Of a DNA stretch of 64,000 nucleotides, positions 43,077-52,771 are shown in pieces (the stretch's first letter is position 1; each line of letters starts with the position of its first letter). Origin of the DNA: Bifidobacterium pullorum subsp. saeculare. Lineage in GTDB: Bacteria; Actinomycetota; Actinomycetes; Actinomycetales; Bifidobacteriaceae. A model generated the notes under the pieces. That model was not told where the DNA came from. It did not search any database and worked only from the letters and a program-made list of their open reading frames with translations. The DNA is taken from the NCBI RefSeq assembly GCF_016899725.1, contig NZ_JACLYU010000001.1, positions 274,194 to 338,193 on the forward strand, written 5' to 3'. A program made the position numbers and the translations under genes.

Positions 43077-44450
43077 ATGTCCACACCAACCACCGCCGCC
43101 GGCACCGCGCCGGCCCAGGCCGGCGCCAGGCCGCTCACGCGCAACGAGCGCCTCGACCGCCTGCCGCTCAACAAGGCGCACCGCAAGCTCCTCGTCGCCT
43201 CCGGCGTCGGCTGGGCCTTCGACGCGATGGACGTCGGCCTGGTCAGCTTCGTCGTCGCTGCCATCGCCGCCGACCCGCATTTCAACCTCGACCCCACCGA
43301 GAAAAGCTGGGTGCTGTCCATCGGCTTCGTCGGCATGGCCGTCGGCGCCGCGCTCGGCGGCTGGATCGCCGACCGCGTGGGACGCAAAACCGTGTTCACC
43401 GCCACGCTGGTGATCTTCGGCCTGGCCAACGGCCTCATGGCCGCCAGCTGGTCGCTGGGCATGCTGCTCGGCGCGCGCCTGATCATCGGCCTGGGCCTGG
43501 GCGCGGAACTGCCCGTCGCCTCCACGCTCGTTTCCGAGTTCTCGCCCGCCAGGCAGCGCGGCCGCATGACCGTGCTGCTCGAATCCTTCTGGGCCGTCGG
43601 CTGGATCGTGGCCGCCTGCATCGGCTACTTCGTGATCCCGAACACCGGCGACTGGGGCTGGCGCTGGGCGCTGCTCATCGGCGCGCTGCCGCTGCTCTAC
43701 GCGATCGTCACCCGCATCCACATCCCCGAATCGGTGCGCTTCCTCGAATCCAAAGGGCGCGAGGAGGAGGCCGAGCGCGCCGTGCGCTGGTTCGAGCAGG
43801 CCGGCGGCGTGGCCCCCGTGGCCAGCCCCAAGGGCGAGCCGCTGCCCAGGATCGGCGCGCACGAGCTCTTCGGCCGGCGCTACCTGGCCCGCACCGCCGC
43901 CATCTGGGGCACCTGGTTCTTCGTCAACTTCTCCTACTACGGCGCCTTCACGTGGATGCCCAGCCTGCTGGCGGACCAGTTCGGCTCCCTGACCAGCTCC
44001 TTCGGCTACACGCTGGTGATCTCCCTGGCCCAGCTGCCCGGCTACTTCCTGGCCGCCTGGCTGGTCGAGCGGTGGGGCCGCCGGCGCACGCTGTCCGTGT
44101 TCCTCGCCGTCTCCGCCGTGGCCGCCTTCGCGTTCTCCCAGGCCGGCACGGTGGCGATGGTGCTGGGCTTCGGCATGCTGCTGAGCGCCTCCAACCTCGG
44201 CGCCTGGGGTGTGCTGTACGCGGTGACGCCGGAGATCTACCCGACCCGTCTGCGCGGCGCGGCCGCCGGCGCCGCCGCGGCCTGCGGGCGCGTGGCCGCC
44301 ATCGTGGCCCCGCTGCTCATGCCGTGGTTCCTCACGCTGTCCGGCGGGAACAAAACCGTCGCCTTCATCGTCTTCGCGGCCGCCTTCGTGCTCGCCTGCG
44401 TGTGCGCGCTGTGCCTGCCCGAGCGCAAGGGCAGGCAACTCGAGGACTGA
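43077..44450 (+). CDS. niaP: MFS niacin transporter NiaP
   Basis: This is a 457-residue, twelve-helix major-facilitator transporter. It closely follows the B. subtilis NiaP pattern: GWAFDAMDVGLVSF in the first helix, then DRVGRKTVF, GLGAELPVASTLVSEF, LLESFWAVGWIVAA and LGAWGVLYAVTPEIYPT. NiaP imports nicotinate or nicotinamide. It stands directly behind the NrtR-like regulator, which controls niaP in several bacteria, so the organism appears to rely on niacin uptake. AAGAAGGGG precedes the ATG. A strong terminator (44462-44503) closes the unit. Confidence 0.92.
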   Translation: MSTPTTAAGTAPAQAGARPLTRNERLDRLPLNKAHRKLLVASGVGWAFDAMDVGLVSFVVAAIAADPHFNLDPTEKSWVLSIGFVGMAVGAALGGWIADRVGRKTVFTATLVIFGLANGLMAASWSLGMLLGARLIIGLGLGAELPVASTLVSEFSPARQRGRMTVLLESFWAVGWIVAACIGYFVIPNTGDWGWRWALLIGALPLLYAIVTRIHIPESVRFLESKGREEEAERAVRWFEQAGGVAPVASPKGEPLPRIGAHELFGRRYLARTAAIWGTWFFVNFSYYGAFTWMPSLLADQFGSLTSSFGYTLVISLAQLPGYFLAAWLVERWGRRRTLSVFLAVSAVAAFAFSQAGTVAMVLGFGMLLSASNLGAWGVLYAVTPEIYPTRLRGAAAGAAAACGRVAAIVAPLLMPWFLTLSGGNKTVAFIVFAAAFVLACVCALCLPERKGRQLED

Positions 44451-44461
44451 ACCCGCGCGCC

Positions 44462-44503
44462 CCGGCGCCCCCGCCCGCCCCACGAGGCGGACGGGGGCGC
44501 CGG
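44462..44503 (+). terminator. niaP terminator
   Basis: A 12-bp perfect stem, CCGGCGCCCCCG with CGGGGGCGCCGG (44462-44473 and 44492-44503), extends inwards by five more pairs. It lies 11 bases past the niaP stop. Confidence 0.75.
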
Positions 44504-44579
44504 CCTGTCAGGCTCAGCGGGTACGATTCCGTTGGTTTGGGTGTGTTCGACCCAAGGAAATCAACGAGAGAGGTTATCG

Positions 44580-46511
44580 ATGGCTGTTCGCGGTGACATC
44601 CGTAATGTGGCGATCGTGGCGCACGTCGACCACGGCAAGACCACGCTGGTGAACGCAATGCTCCAGCAGTCCCACGTCTTCAACGAGCGCGAGGAAGTGC
44701 CGGACCGCGTCATGGACTCCAACGACCTGGAGCGCGAGAAGGGCATCACGATCCTCGCCAAGAACACGGCCGTGAACTACACCGGTCCGCTGGCCGCCAA
44801 GTACGGCCACCCGGAGGGCATCACCCTCAACATCATCGACACCCCCGGCCACGCCGACTTCGGCGGCGAGGTGGAGCGCGGCATCTCGATGGTCGACGGC
44901 GTGGTGCTGCTCGTCGACGCCTCCGAGGGTCCGCTGCCGCAGACCCGCTTCGTGCTGCGCAAGGCCCTCGAGGCCAAGCTGCCGGTCATCCTGTGCGTGA
45001 ACAAGGTGGACCGCCCCGACGCCCGCATCGACGAGGTCGTCGGCGAATCCACCGACCTGCTCCTCGGCCTGGCCCAGGACGTGGTGGAGGAGGGCGTGGA
45101 CCTCGACCTCGACGCCCTGCTCGACCTGCCGGTCATCTACTGCGCCGCCAAGGTGGGCTACGCCTCCACCAACCAGCCGGCCAACGGCGCCCTGCCGGAC
45201 AACAAGGACCTGGAGCCCCTGTTCGAGGCCATCATCTCCAACATCCCCGCCCCCGAGTACGAGGAAGGCGCCCCGCTGCAGGCGCATGTGGCCAACATCG
45301 ACTCCTCCGACTTCCTCGGCCGCCTCGGCCTGGTGCGCATCTACAACGGCACCCTGGAGAAGGGCAAGACCTACGGCCTGAGCCGCGTGGACGGCTCCAT
45401 CGAGAACTTCCGCGTCTCCGAGCTGCTGCGCACCCAGGGCCTCGACCGCATCCCGGTCGAATCCGCGGGCCCCGGCGACATCGTGGCCGTCGCCGGCGTC
45501 AACGACATCATGATCGGCGAGACCATCGTCGACCCCAACGACCCCAAGCCGCTGCCGCTCATCCACGTGGACGACCCGGCCATCTCGATGACCTTCGGCG
45601 TCAACGACTCCCCGTTGGCCGGCACCGAGGGCAAGGACCACAAGCTCACCGCCCGCATGATCAAGGACCGCCTCGACCGCGAGCTCATCGGCAACGTGTC
45701 CATCAAGGTGCTGCCCACCGACCGCCCCGACGCCTGGGAGGTGCAGGGCCGCGGCGAGCTGGCGCTGGCCGTGCTCGCCGAGGAGATGCGCCGCGAGGGC
45801 TACGAGCTGACCGTCGGCCGCCCGCAGGTGGTCACCAAGAAGATCGACGGCGTGGTCAACGAGCCGATGGAGAACACCACGATCGACGTGCCCGAGGAAT
45901 ACATGGGCACCGTCACCCAGCTCATGGCCGACCGCAAGGGCCGCATGGACTCGATGAGCAACCACGGCTCCGGCTGGGTGCGCATGCAGTTCACCGTGCC
46001 GAGCCGCGGCCTCATCGGCTTCCGCACCGCGCTGCTCACCGCCACGCGTGGCACCGGCATCTCCTCGTCGATCTCCGCCGGCTACGCGCCGTGGGCCGGC
46101 CCGATCACCCTCCGCCAGAACGGCTCGATGGTCTGCGACCGCAAGGGCGTGGCCACCCCGTACGCCATGCAGCGCCTGCAGGCCCGCGGTCAGTTCTTCG
46201 TGGAGCCGCAGTCCCCGGTGTACGAGGGCCAGGTCGTCGGTGTGAACAACAAGCCCGAGGAGCTGGACGTCAACATCACGCTGGCCAAGCACATGACCAA
46301 CATGCGCTCCTCCACCGCCGACGTGCTCGAGACCCTCACCCCGCCGATCAAGCTCACGCTCGAGGAGGCGCTCGACTTCGCCAACGAGGACGAGTGCGTG
46401 GAGGTCACCCCCGAGTCCATCCGCGTGCGCAAGATCATCCTCGGCCGCGAGGACTGGTACAAGTGGCGCGCCAAGCAGCGCCGCCAGAACAACCAGACGG
46501 CGGCCAAGTGA
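44580..46511 (+). CDS. typA: Ribosome-associated GTPase TypA/BipA
   Basis: This translational GTPase of the EF-G type helps 50S assembly and stress growth. The G motifs are AHVDHGKTT (P-loop) near residue 17, [12 protein letters not shown], and NKVDRPDAR. The domain order and the C-terminal TypA-specific part ([19 protein letters not shown], then GMT-like [11 protein letters not shown]) follow. ATG 44580 behind GAGAGAGG gives 643 residues, slightly over the family norm. A TTGGGT/ACCCAA hairpin lies in its leader. The next gene overlaps the stop by GTGA. Confidence 0.95.
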   Translation: MAVRGDIRNVAIVAHVDHGKTTLVNAMLQQSHVFNEREEVPDRVMDSNDLEREKGITILAKNTAVNYTGPLAAKYGHPEGITLNIIDTPGHADFGGEVERGISMVDGVVLLVDASEGPLPQTRFVLRKALEAKLPVILCVNKVDRPDARIDEVVGESTDLLLGLAQDVVEEGVDLDLDALLDLPVIYCAAKVGYASTNQPANGALPDNKDLEPLFEAIISNIPAPEYEEGAPLQAHVANIDSSDFLGRLGLVRIYNGTLEKGKTYGLSRVDGSIENFRVSELLRTQGLDRIPVESAGPGDIVAVAGVNDIMIGETIVDPNDPKPLPLIHVDDPAISMTFGVNDSPLAGTEGKDHKLTARMIKDRLDRELIGNVSIKVLPTDRPDAWEVQGRGELALAVLAEEMRREGYELTVGRPQVVTKKIDGVVNEPMENTTIDVPEEYMGTVTQLMADRKGRMDSMSNHGSGWVRMQFTVPSRGLIGFRTALLTATRGTGISSSISAGYAPWAGPITLRQNGSMVCDRKGVATPYAMQRLQARGQFFVEPQSPVYEGQVVGVNNKPEELDVNITLAKHMTNMRSSTADVLETLTPPIKLTLEEALDFANEDECVEVTPESIRVRKIILGREDWYKWRAKQRRQNNQTAAK

Positions 46512-47008
46512 CGGCCGGCGCCGACCGCGGCGGACGCCGGCCCCAGGCGCCCGCGGACGATGGCGCCCCGTCGCCGCTGCCGTGGAGCCACCGCCTGCCC
46601 CTGCCCGCCCGCCTGCTGGTGTCGGCGGCGGCAGGCGTGGCCGTCGGCGCCATCGGCTCCGTCGCGCACCGGTTCGGCGCGGCGCAGAACATCCCGGTCG
46701 GCCTGCTGCTCGCGTTCCTGCTGCTCGGCCTGTCCTCCTGGTGCGCCCGGTCGCGCTCCGACGTGACCGGCCTGGCCGTGCACCTCATCACCTCCTCCTT
46801 CGTGGTCTGGCAGATGGCCCGGCCCGGTCCGGGCGGCGACATCCTCATGCCCGCCGGATTCTCCGGCCAGGTGCCGTTCTTCTCCGAGCACGCCAGCCTC
46901 ATCTGGCTGTACGGCGGGATCGTCCTGCAACTGGCGATGGTGTTCCTGCCCGCCGCCTGGTTCCGTGTTCCGCCACGCAAGGCCAAGCCCGCCGCCATCG
47001 GCGCGTGA
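46508..47008 (+). CDS. Four-helix membrane protein of unknown function
   Basis: The gene begins with GTG overlapping the typA stop, so it is translationally coupled. The 166-residue product has a polar N-terminal 35 residues and then four hydrophobic segments: LPARLLVSAAAGVAVGAIG, IPVGLLLAFLLLGLSSW, VTGLAVHLITSSFVVWQ and LIWLYGGIVLQLAMVFLPA. No motif suggests an activity. Small four-helix proteins like this are widespread in actinobacteria without assigned roles. pheA begins 17 bases after it, so the three genes may share a transcript. Confidence 0.75.
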   Translation: MTAGADRGGRRPQAPADDGAPSPLPWSHRLPLPARLLVSAAAGVAVGAIGSVAHRFGAAQNIPVGLLLAFLLLGLSSWCARSRSDVTGLAVHLITSSFVVWQMARPGPGGDILMPAGFSGQVPFFSEHASLIWLYGGIVLQLAMVFLPAAWFRVPPRKAKPAAIGA

Positions 47009-47024
47009 GGCTACAGTGGAGCTC

Positions 47025-48029
47025 ATGACCACGAAGACGCTGACCTACCTCGGCCCCGAGGGCACGTTCACCCACCAGGCCGCGCTGACGGCCGCCGACC
47101 GGCTCGCCCCGGTGCTGGGGGAGCGGCCCCGCGTGGTGCCCGCCGACGACGTGCCCGCCATCATGCGCGCCGTCGAAAGCGGCGCCTCCTGGGGCGTCAT
47201 CGCCTGGGAGAACAACGTGGAGGGCTACGTGGTGCCCAACCTCGACGCCCTCATCGACGCCTCCGACGCCGCCGGCTTCGCCCGCGTGGGCGTGGACGTG
47301 GCCTTCGACGCCTTCGTCCGCCTGCCCGCCGGGGACGCCGGGCGGCCGGACCCCGCCGACTACGCCGGCGCGAAGGTCTCCGCCCACCCGCACGGCCTGG
47401 CCCAGTGCCGGCGCTTCGTGGACGGCCACCGGCTGCGGCCCGAGCCCGCCGCCTCCAACGCCGCCGCCTGCCGCGATCTGCGCCCCGGGGACGTGGCCCT
47501 CGGCCCCTCGCTGTGCGGGCCGCTGTACGGCCTGACCACGCTGGCCGCGGGCGTGCAGGACTTCGACGGGGCGCGCACCGAATTCCTGGTCCTCGTCCCA
47601 CGCGCCGAGGCCACGCGGTTGCTCGCCGCCGCACGCGACGGCGGCGAGGCCGAATACGAGACCATCGTCACCTTCATCCCGCTGAGCACCGGTCCCGGCG
47701 TGCTCGCCGACCTGTTCGACGTGCTGCGCGACGCCGGCCTCAACATGACGAGCTTCATCTCCCGGCCCATCAAAGGCCACGACGGCACGTACAGCTTCAT
47801 CGCGACAATCGACACCGCCCCCTGGCAGCCGCGCTTCCGCCGCGTGCTCGGCGAGGTCGCCGAACACGGCGACTGGGTGAAGGTGCTCGCCGCCTATCCG
47901 CGCCGCGAACGGCCGAACCCGCCCGTGGACGCCTGGATGCTGCCCGAAGGCGGCGTCCACCTCGTCGCCGGAGGCCTGGGACAGGATTGGCGGACGGACG
48001 CGCGCGTGCGCAAGGAGCTGCTGTGGTGA
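47025..48029 (+). CDS. pheA: Prephenate dehydratase
   Basis: The enzyme turns prephenate into phenylpyruvate for phenylalanine. Residues 1-200 form the catalytic domain (YLGPEGTFTHQAAL, the AWENNVEGYV substrate loop, and the threonine in RTEFLVL-type segment). The C-terminal ACT domain (VTFIPLSTGPGVLADLFDVL, NMTSFISRPI) gives feedback control by phenylalanine. There is no chorismate mutase part. ATG 47025 gives 334 residues. tyrA follows with a GTGA overlap, so the two branches from prephenate are co-expressed. Confidence 0.94.
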   Translation: MTTKTLTYLGPEGTFTHQAALTAADRLAPVLGERPRVVPADDVPAIMRAVESGASWGVIAWENNVEGYVVPNLDALIDASDAAGFARVGVDVAFDAFVRLPAGDAGRPDPADYAGAKVSAHPHGLAQCRRFVDGHRLRPEPAASNAAACRDLRPGDVALGPSLCGPLYGLTTLAAGVQDFDGARTEFLVLVPRAEATRLLAAARDGGEAEYETIVTFIPLSTGPGVLADLFDVLRDAGLNMTSFISRPIKGHDGTYSFIATIDTAPWQPRFRRVLGEVAEHGDWVKVLAAYPRRERPNPPVDAWMLPEGGVHLVAGGLGQDWRTDARVRKELLW

Positions 48030-49108
48030 GCGGAAAGGACGGCAGGACGATGGCCAACGGCATTCCCCTGGACGGCGGACGGCACGCCGGCACCCCCACG
48101 GTCGGCATCGTGGGACTCGGCCTCATCGGCGGCTCGCTGGCACGGCGCCTCGTCGCCCGCGGCATCGGCGTCGTGGCCTGGAACCACCGCCCGCACCCCT
48201 ACGCCGAGGCGGAACGCGACGGCATCCGCTGCGCCGCCACACTCGGCGAGCTCGTGGACGCCGGCCCGGACCTCATCGTGCTGTGCAACCCGCTCAAGGC
48301 CATGCCCGGCGTGCTCGTCGGACTCCGGCCCCTGCTCGCCTCCCGCCCGCGGATCACGCTCACCGACGTCGGCAGCGTCAAGGGGATGGTGCGCCAGCAG
48401 GTCGAGGCCGCGGGCCTCGGCGACCGGTACGTCGGCGCCCATCCGATGGCCGGCAACGAACATTCCGGCTGGCAGGCCGCCGACCCGGCCCTGTACGACG
48501 GCGCCCTGTGGGCCCTGACCGTGACCCCGGGAACCGACTACGCGCGCTTCCTCGCCGTCGCCCGGTTCGTCACCGAAGGCGTGGGCAACCGCATCATCGC
48601 CCTCGACGACACGACCCACGACCAGGCCGCCGCGCTCATCTCGCATATGCCGCACGTCGTGGCCACCGCGCTGGTCAACACGTTGGTCGCCGACCCCGAC
48701 CGCAACATCGCGGCCGCGCTTGCGGCCGGCTCCTGGCGCGACATGACGCGCGTCGCCCTGACCGACCCGGAGCGCACGCGCGCGATGGTGGAGGAGGACT
48801 CCCGCAACGTCGCCGCGCTGCTGCGCGCCATGGCCGCCCGCCTGACCGGCGTGGCCGACGCGCTGGATGCCTACGACGACCGCGCGCTGACGGCGTTCTT
48901 CGCACTCGGCCAGCCCTTCCGCGAGTACAAGGCCCGCGAACGGGCCGCCGCCCTGGCCGGTGCGGAACGCCAGCCGGAGGAGCGCACGCTGGCCATTCCT
49001 GCCGAAGGCTGGCAGGAGACGCTGCTCGCCTCCGCGCGCCATGGCGAACGCCTCGTGTGCCTCGCCGGCGACCACACCGCCGTCGTGACCGCCGCCGGCA
49101 TGGACTGA
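48026..49108 (+). CDS. tyrA: Prephenate dehydrogenase
   Basis: This NAD(P)-dependent enzyme makes 4-hydroxyphenylpyruvate (tyrosine branch). The Rossmann motif GIVGLGLIGGSLARRL is near residue 30, with LTDVGSVKG and HPMAGNEHSGW further on, and the helical dimerisation part after residue 190. GTG 48026 overlaps the pheA stop and has AAGGAG eight bases upstream (360 residues); ATG 48050 is the alternative. The C-terminal 60 residues (after EYKARERAAA) lack the full ACT pattern and look like a short extension. It is paired with pheA. Confidence 0.92.
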   Translation: MSGKDGRTMANGIPLDGGRHAGTPTVGIVGLGLIGGSLARRLVARGIGVVAWNHRPHPYAEAERDGIRCAATLGELVDAGPDLIVLCNPLKAMPGVLVGLRPLLASRPRITLTDVGSVKGMVRQQVEAAGLGDRYVGAHPMAGNEHSGWQAADPALYDGALWALTVTPGTDYARFLAVARFVTEGVGNRIIALDDTTHDQAAALISHMPHVVATALVNTLVADPDRNIAAALAAGSWRDMTRVALTDPERTRAMVEEDSRNVAALLRAMAARLTGVADALDAYDDRALTAFFALGQPFREYKARERAAALAGAERQPEERTLAIPAEGWQETLLASARHGERLVCLAGDHTAVVTAAGMD

Positions 49109-49115
49109 CCGGCGC

Positions 49116-49373
49116 TCACGGCCGGGCAGGATGGCGCGGCCGCTCCGGCACCGGCTTCAACGTGGCGATGGTGTCCGCGTCGATGCGGACGTTCATCGCC
49201 GGACGCGAACCGTTGGCCGACGCGTCGCGCGACATCTCCAGCGTCACGCCATCCCATGAGGTGACATGGCCCACATAGTCACGGAACTTCGTGCGCCCGT
49301 CCGCCGGGTCCACCCCTTCGATGACGCGCACCACCACACGCGAACCCGCGGGAATCTCCTTCGGCAACACCAT
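49116..49373 (-). CDS. Small conserved-looking protein of unknown function
   Basis: The 85-residue product begins MVLPKEIPAGSRVVVRVIEG and contains FRDYVGHVTSWDGVTLEMSR, with the look of a small beta-barrel (SH3-like), for example a translation- or RNA-associated fold; this is only a resemblance. ATG 49373 is seven bases from AAAGGA; the ORF extends two codons further to a GTG at 49379 with poor spacing. It converges with tyrA. Function unknown. Confidence 0.65.
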   Translation of the reverse strand: MVLPKEIPAGSRVVVRVIEGVDPADGRTKFRDYVGHVTSWDGVTLEMSRDASANGSRPAMNVRIDADTIATLKPVPERPRHPARP

Positions 49374-49493
49374 GATCACGTCCTTTCCTCGCCCCGATGC
49401 GATGCCTCATCCCACCATACCGCGCTCCGGCCGCTTCGATGGCATGATGGATACGGCGCCGGACGCACCGGCGCGCACGGAAGGGGGACGGCC

Positions 49494-50459
49494 ATGCGCT
49501 TCGACGCCGAACTCGACGCCTACCTCGCCTATCTCAAGGCGAACCAAGGCCTGGGCACGAACACGCGCAAGGCGTACCACGCCGACCTCGAGGCCTGCCT
49601 CCACCTGCTCGACCTGCGCGGCATCGGCGACCTCAGGGAGGTGACGCTGGAGGACCTGCGCGCCTGGATGGCCCACGAGTCATGCACCCACGCGCGCTCC
49701 AGCATGGCGCGCAAAACGGTGGCCGTGCGCGGCTTCTTCGCCTGGGCGCATGACCGGGGGCTGACGAAAGTGAACCCCGCCGCCGGCCTCATGACCCCGC
49801 GCATCCCCACCACGCTGCCCGCCGTGCTCACCGAGGCCCAGGCCGCCACGCTGCTCGACCACGCCGACGGCCAGGCCGACGCCGCCGAGGAGCCGGAACC
49901 GGCCGGTCGCGCCTCCGGGCGCACGGCCAAGGCCGCGGCCAAGGACAGGGCGTTGGCGCTGCGCGACACCGCGATCATGGAACTGCTGTACGCCACCGGC
50001 ATCCGCGTGGCCGAGCTCACCGGCCTCGACGTGGCCGACGTGGATTTCGCCGAGCGCACCGTGCGCGTGACCGGCAAGGGCAGCAAGGAACGCGTCGTGC
50101 CCTTCGGCGCGCCCGCGGCCCATGCGCTGGACGTCTGGCTGGAACGCGGCCGGCCCGCGCTGCGCAGTCCGGATGGCACGGGCGGGGCGGCGCTGTTCCT
50201 CGGCGCCCGCGGCGGCCGGCTCGACCCACGCGTCGCCCGCGAGGTGGTCCACCGCGAATCACGCGAGGCCGGCGTGCCGGACATCAGCCCCCACGCGTTG
50301 CGCCACAGCGCCGCGACCCACCTGCTCGACGGCGGCGCCGACCTCAGGGAGGTGCAGGAGCTGCTGGGGCATGCCTCGCTCAGAACCACGCAGCGCTACA
50401 CGCACGTCTCCATCGAACAGCTGCGCCAACGCTACGCCCAGGCCTTCCCCCGCGCCTGA
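49494..50459 (+). CDS. xerC: Tyrosine recombinase XerC
   Basis: This 321-residue recombinase is the partner of XerD. The catalytic residues are in place: Arg in TGIRVAELTG, Lys in GKGSKERVVP, HALRHSAATHLL with His-x-x-Arg, GHASLRTTQRYTHV with the second His and the tyrosine. ATG 49494 follows AAGGGGGACG. The Gln-Arg-Tyr-Thr-His-Val ending is the usual XerC form, versus Ile-Tyr-Thr-His in XerD. A Ser/Ala-rich insertion near residues 120-150 (EPEPAGRASGRTAKAAAKD) is longer than in most relatives. No dif-like site was identified by eye. Confidence 0.9.
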   Translation: MRFDAELDAYLAYLKANQGLGTNTRKAYHADLEACLHLLDLRGIGDLREVTLEDLRAWMAHESCTHARSSMARKTVAVRGFFAWAHDRGLTKVNPAAGLMTPRIPTTLPAVLTEAQAATLLDHADGQADAAEEPEPAGRASGRTAKAAAKDRALALRDTAIMELLYATGIRVAELTGLDVADVDFAERTVRVTGKGSKERVVPFGAPAAHALDVWLERGRPALRSPDGTGGAALFLGARGGRLDPRVAREVVHRESREAGVPDISPHALRHSAATHLLDGGADLREVQELLGHASLRTTQRYTHVSIEQLRQRYAQAFPRA

Positions 50460-50763
50460 GCCGGTCCGGGCCACGGCCGCCAGGAATGGCGGCGTCATCC
50501 TCGTAACGGGGGCACCTGAAGCGCCGAGGGGGAGCGCGGCCTTCGTCCACGACTCCATGCGCCGGGATGTCAGTCGGTAACATGTCCGTAACATAGGCGG
50601 AGGTCTGTGTGGGGGGATGCGGCTCGGGGAGCCACCGGCCGGTCCGTGGCGCGCGGAAGGCGCGGAACGCAGTCGGCAGTAGGGGAGGCGAGGGGGCAAC
50701 GACGGGTTGTCACACCATTGCATCCATGCTACGCCCATATTACGGGACGTGATTGCGCACCGT

Positions 50764-50832
50764 CCCCCCTGAGGGTGACAATGGTGGTACCAGCAAGGGG
50801 GTTGGCGTGGCGAAACCGCGCCGCCCCTTTTT
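50764..50832 (+). promoter_or_regulatory. Attenuator-like leader before peptide transporter operon 2
   Basis: A strong intrinsic terminator (12-pair stem with one bulge, 50798-50810 with 50816-50827, loop CGAAA) is followed by five T (50828-50832), yet lies about 80 bases upstream of the lipoprotein start. A competing stem can form: CCCCCT at 50765-50770 with AGGGGG at 50796-50801, which would take the terminator's first arm. A TGGTACCA palindrome sits between. The gap 50460-50913 otherwise holds no gene. The controlling signal is unknown. Confidence 0.6.
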
Positions 50833-50913
50833 GCATGGTGCGATGCCCCGCGCCTGGCCTTGTGAGGCTTGGGGTGGGCACGCACCGCTCTCAATGAACA
50901 GGAGACAATGACT

Positions 50914-52569
50914 ATGAAGAAGAAAGCGCTCGCTTTCGCCGCCGCCGCATGCGCAGCCGCCATGCTGCTCTCCGGCTGCGGTTCCTCCAACAGCGGTGAC
51001 AGCACCACCGCGGGCGGTTCCGGCAGCAGCTACATCCTCGCCTATGCGTCCGAGCCGCAGAAGACGTTCATCCCGGGCAACATCAACGAGACGGGCGGCG
51101 GCAAGCCGGCCGACATGATGTTCGCCCGCCTGGTGTCCTTCGACGACAACAGCAAGGCCAGCAACGAGATCGCCGAGTCCGTGACCCCGAACGAGAACGC
51201 GACGGAGTACACGATCAAGCTCAAGGACTGGAAGTTCTCCAACGGCGACCCGGTGAAGGCCGAGAACTTCACCAAGGCCTGGAGCTATGTGGCCAACGCG
51301 AAGAACGCGATGCTCGGCTCCTCCTTCTTCCAGACCATCGCCGGCTATGACGCGCTGCAGGACGCCGACAACCTCAAGGGCGACGAGCAGCTGTCCGGTC
51401 TGAAGGTTGTGGACGACAAGACCTTCACCGTCGCGCTGTCCGCCCCCGACTCCGCCTTCGGCCTGAAGATCGGCTACACCGCCTTCGCGCCGCTGCCGGA
51501 TTCCTTCTTCGACGATCCGAAGGCCTTCGGCGAGAACCCGAAGGACGGCTGCACCGGTCCGTACGTGTTCGAGTCCTGGAAGCACAACCAGGACATCATG
51601 ATGAAGAAGAACCCGGACTACAAGGGCAACCGCCCCGCGCAGAACGACGGCATCGACTTCAAGATCTACACCTCCGACACCGCCGCCTACGCGGACATCC
51701 AGGCCGGCAACCTCGACGTGATGGAGTCCGTCCCGGCCGCCCAGTCCAAGACCTTCGAGAAGGACCCGAAGGTCCAGCCGTTCAACGAGGCCGGCTCCGT
51801 GATCCAGACCTTCACGATCCCGTCGAACATGGAGCACTTCCAGAACGGCACCGAGGAAGGCGAGCTGCGCCGCCAGGCCATCTCGATGGCCATCGACCGC
51901 AAGGCCCTGTGCGAGAAGGTGCTCTCCGGCACCGGCACCCCGGCCACGGACTTCACCTCCCCGAAGACCCCGGGCTATTCCGATAGCCTGCCGGGCAAGG
52001 AGAACCTCGAGTACAACCCGGACAAGGCCAAGGAGCTGTGGGACAAGGCCAACGCGATCTCCAAGTTCGACGGCCCGCTCACCTTCTCGTACAATGTCGA
52101 CGGCGGCGCCAAGCCGATCTACGACGCGGTGGCCAACTCCATCAACAACGTGCTGGGCAAGGGCGTGGCCTCCACCAACCCGATCCCGACCTTCCAGGAG
52201 TTCCGTGACGCGATCACCGACCGTAAGATGACCGGCGCCTTCCGCACCGGCTGGCAGCCGGACTACCCGTCCCCGGAGAACTACCTCGTGCAGCTGTTCG
52301 CCTCCTCCGCGGCCGACGGCAAGGGCTCCAACGACGGCGACTTCAAGGATCCCGAGTTCGACGCCCTCATGGACCAGGCCGCCGCCACCGGCGACGAGGA
52401 AGCGGCGAACAAGATCTACCAGCAGGGCGAGGAGATCCTGCTCAAGGAGCTGCCGGCCATCCCGCTGTACTACTCCAACGCCAACGGCGTCGCCTCCAAA
52501 GCCGTGAAGTCCGGTTTCGCCTTCAACTGGCAGAACCTGCCCACCTACGAGGAGATGTCGAAGAAGTGA
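50914..52569 (+). CDS. Peptide ABC transporter substrate-binding lipoprotein (system 2)
   Basis: This extracellular family-5 binding protein for oligopeptides is OppA-like, 551 residues. The signal MKKKALAFAAAACAAAMLLS ends in lipobox LSGC with lipidated Cys22. The mature part has family segments NTEYTIK-like TEYTIKLKDWKFSNGDPV, AFAPLPDSFFDD and TGWQPDYPSPENYL. ATG 50914 is nine bases from AGGAG; ATG 50908 is closer and also possible. Its sequence is distinct from the system 1 protein, so the two importers probably differ in peptide preference. It is preceded by an attenuator-like leader and followed by a strong terminator, so it is expressed partly apart from its permeases. Confidence 0.93.
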   Translation: MKKKALAFAAAACAAAMLLSGCGSSNSGDSTTAGGSGSSYILAYASEPQKTFIPGNINETGGGKPADMMFARLVSFDDNSKASNEIAESVTPNENATEYTIKLKDWKFSNGDPVKAENFTKAWSYVANAKNAMLGSSFFQTIAGYDALQDADNLKGDEQLSGLKVVDDKTFTVALSAPDSAFGLKIGYTAFAPLPDSFFDDPKAFGENPKDGCTGPYVFESWKHNQDIMMKKNPDYKGNRPAQNDGIDFKIYTSDTAAYADIQAGNLDVMESVPAAQSKTFEKDPKVQPFNEAGSVIQTFTIPSNMEHFQNGTEEGELRRQAISMAIDRKALCEKVLSGTGTPATDFTSPKTPGYSDSLPGKENLEYNPDKAKELWDKANAISKFDGPLTFSYNVDGGAKPIYDAVANSINNVLGKGVASTNPIPTFQEFRDAITDRKMTGAFRTGWQPDYPSPENYLVQLFASSAADGKGSNDGDFKDPEFDALMDQAAATGDEEAANKIYQQGEEILLKELPAIPLYYSNANGVASKAVKSGFAFNWQNLPTYEEMSKK

Positions 52570-52619
52570 GCGGTTCGCGCATGGCGCGCTGAGCGTGCGA
52601 AGCGCCGGCACACTGTCCG

Positions 52620-52653
52620 AAGGGGGAGCCCGCGGCACCGCGGACTCCCCCTT
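52620..52653 (+). terminator. Terminator after the system 2 binding protein
   Basis: The stem AAGGGGGAG with CTCCCCCTT (52620-52628 and 52645-52653) is extended by CCGCGG/CCGCGG. It separates the abundant binding protein from its permeases, a common way to make more of it. A TAGACT-like -10 box follows near 52693. Confidence 0.75.
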
Positions 52654-52771
52654 CCCGCATCCGCGGCCATGGCCCCATCGGTCAAGGCTTGCGGTAGACT
52701 ATCGGGGTATTTGTCGGACCACACCCGAAACCGTCACGCTTGGGAGTGGTCAAAGCAACAAGGAGTGACCA

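Noticed and set aside
50771..50791. T-box leader (GGTGGTACC) before the second peptide importer
   Set aside because: The flanks do not pair as in the T-box antiterminator and no specifier stem was found. The terminator itself is kept as an attenuator.
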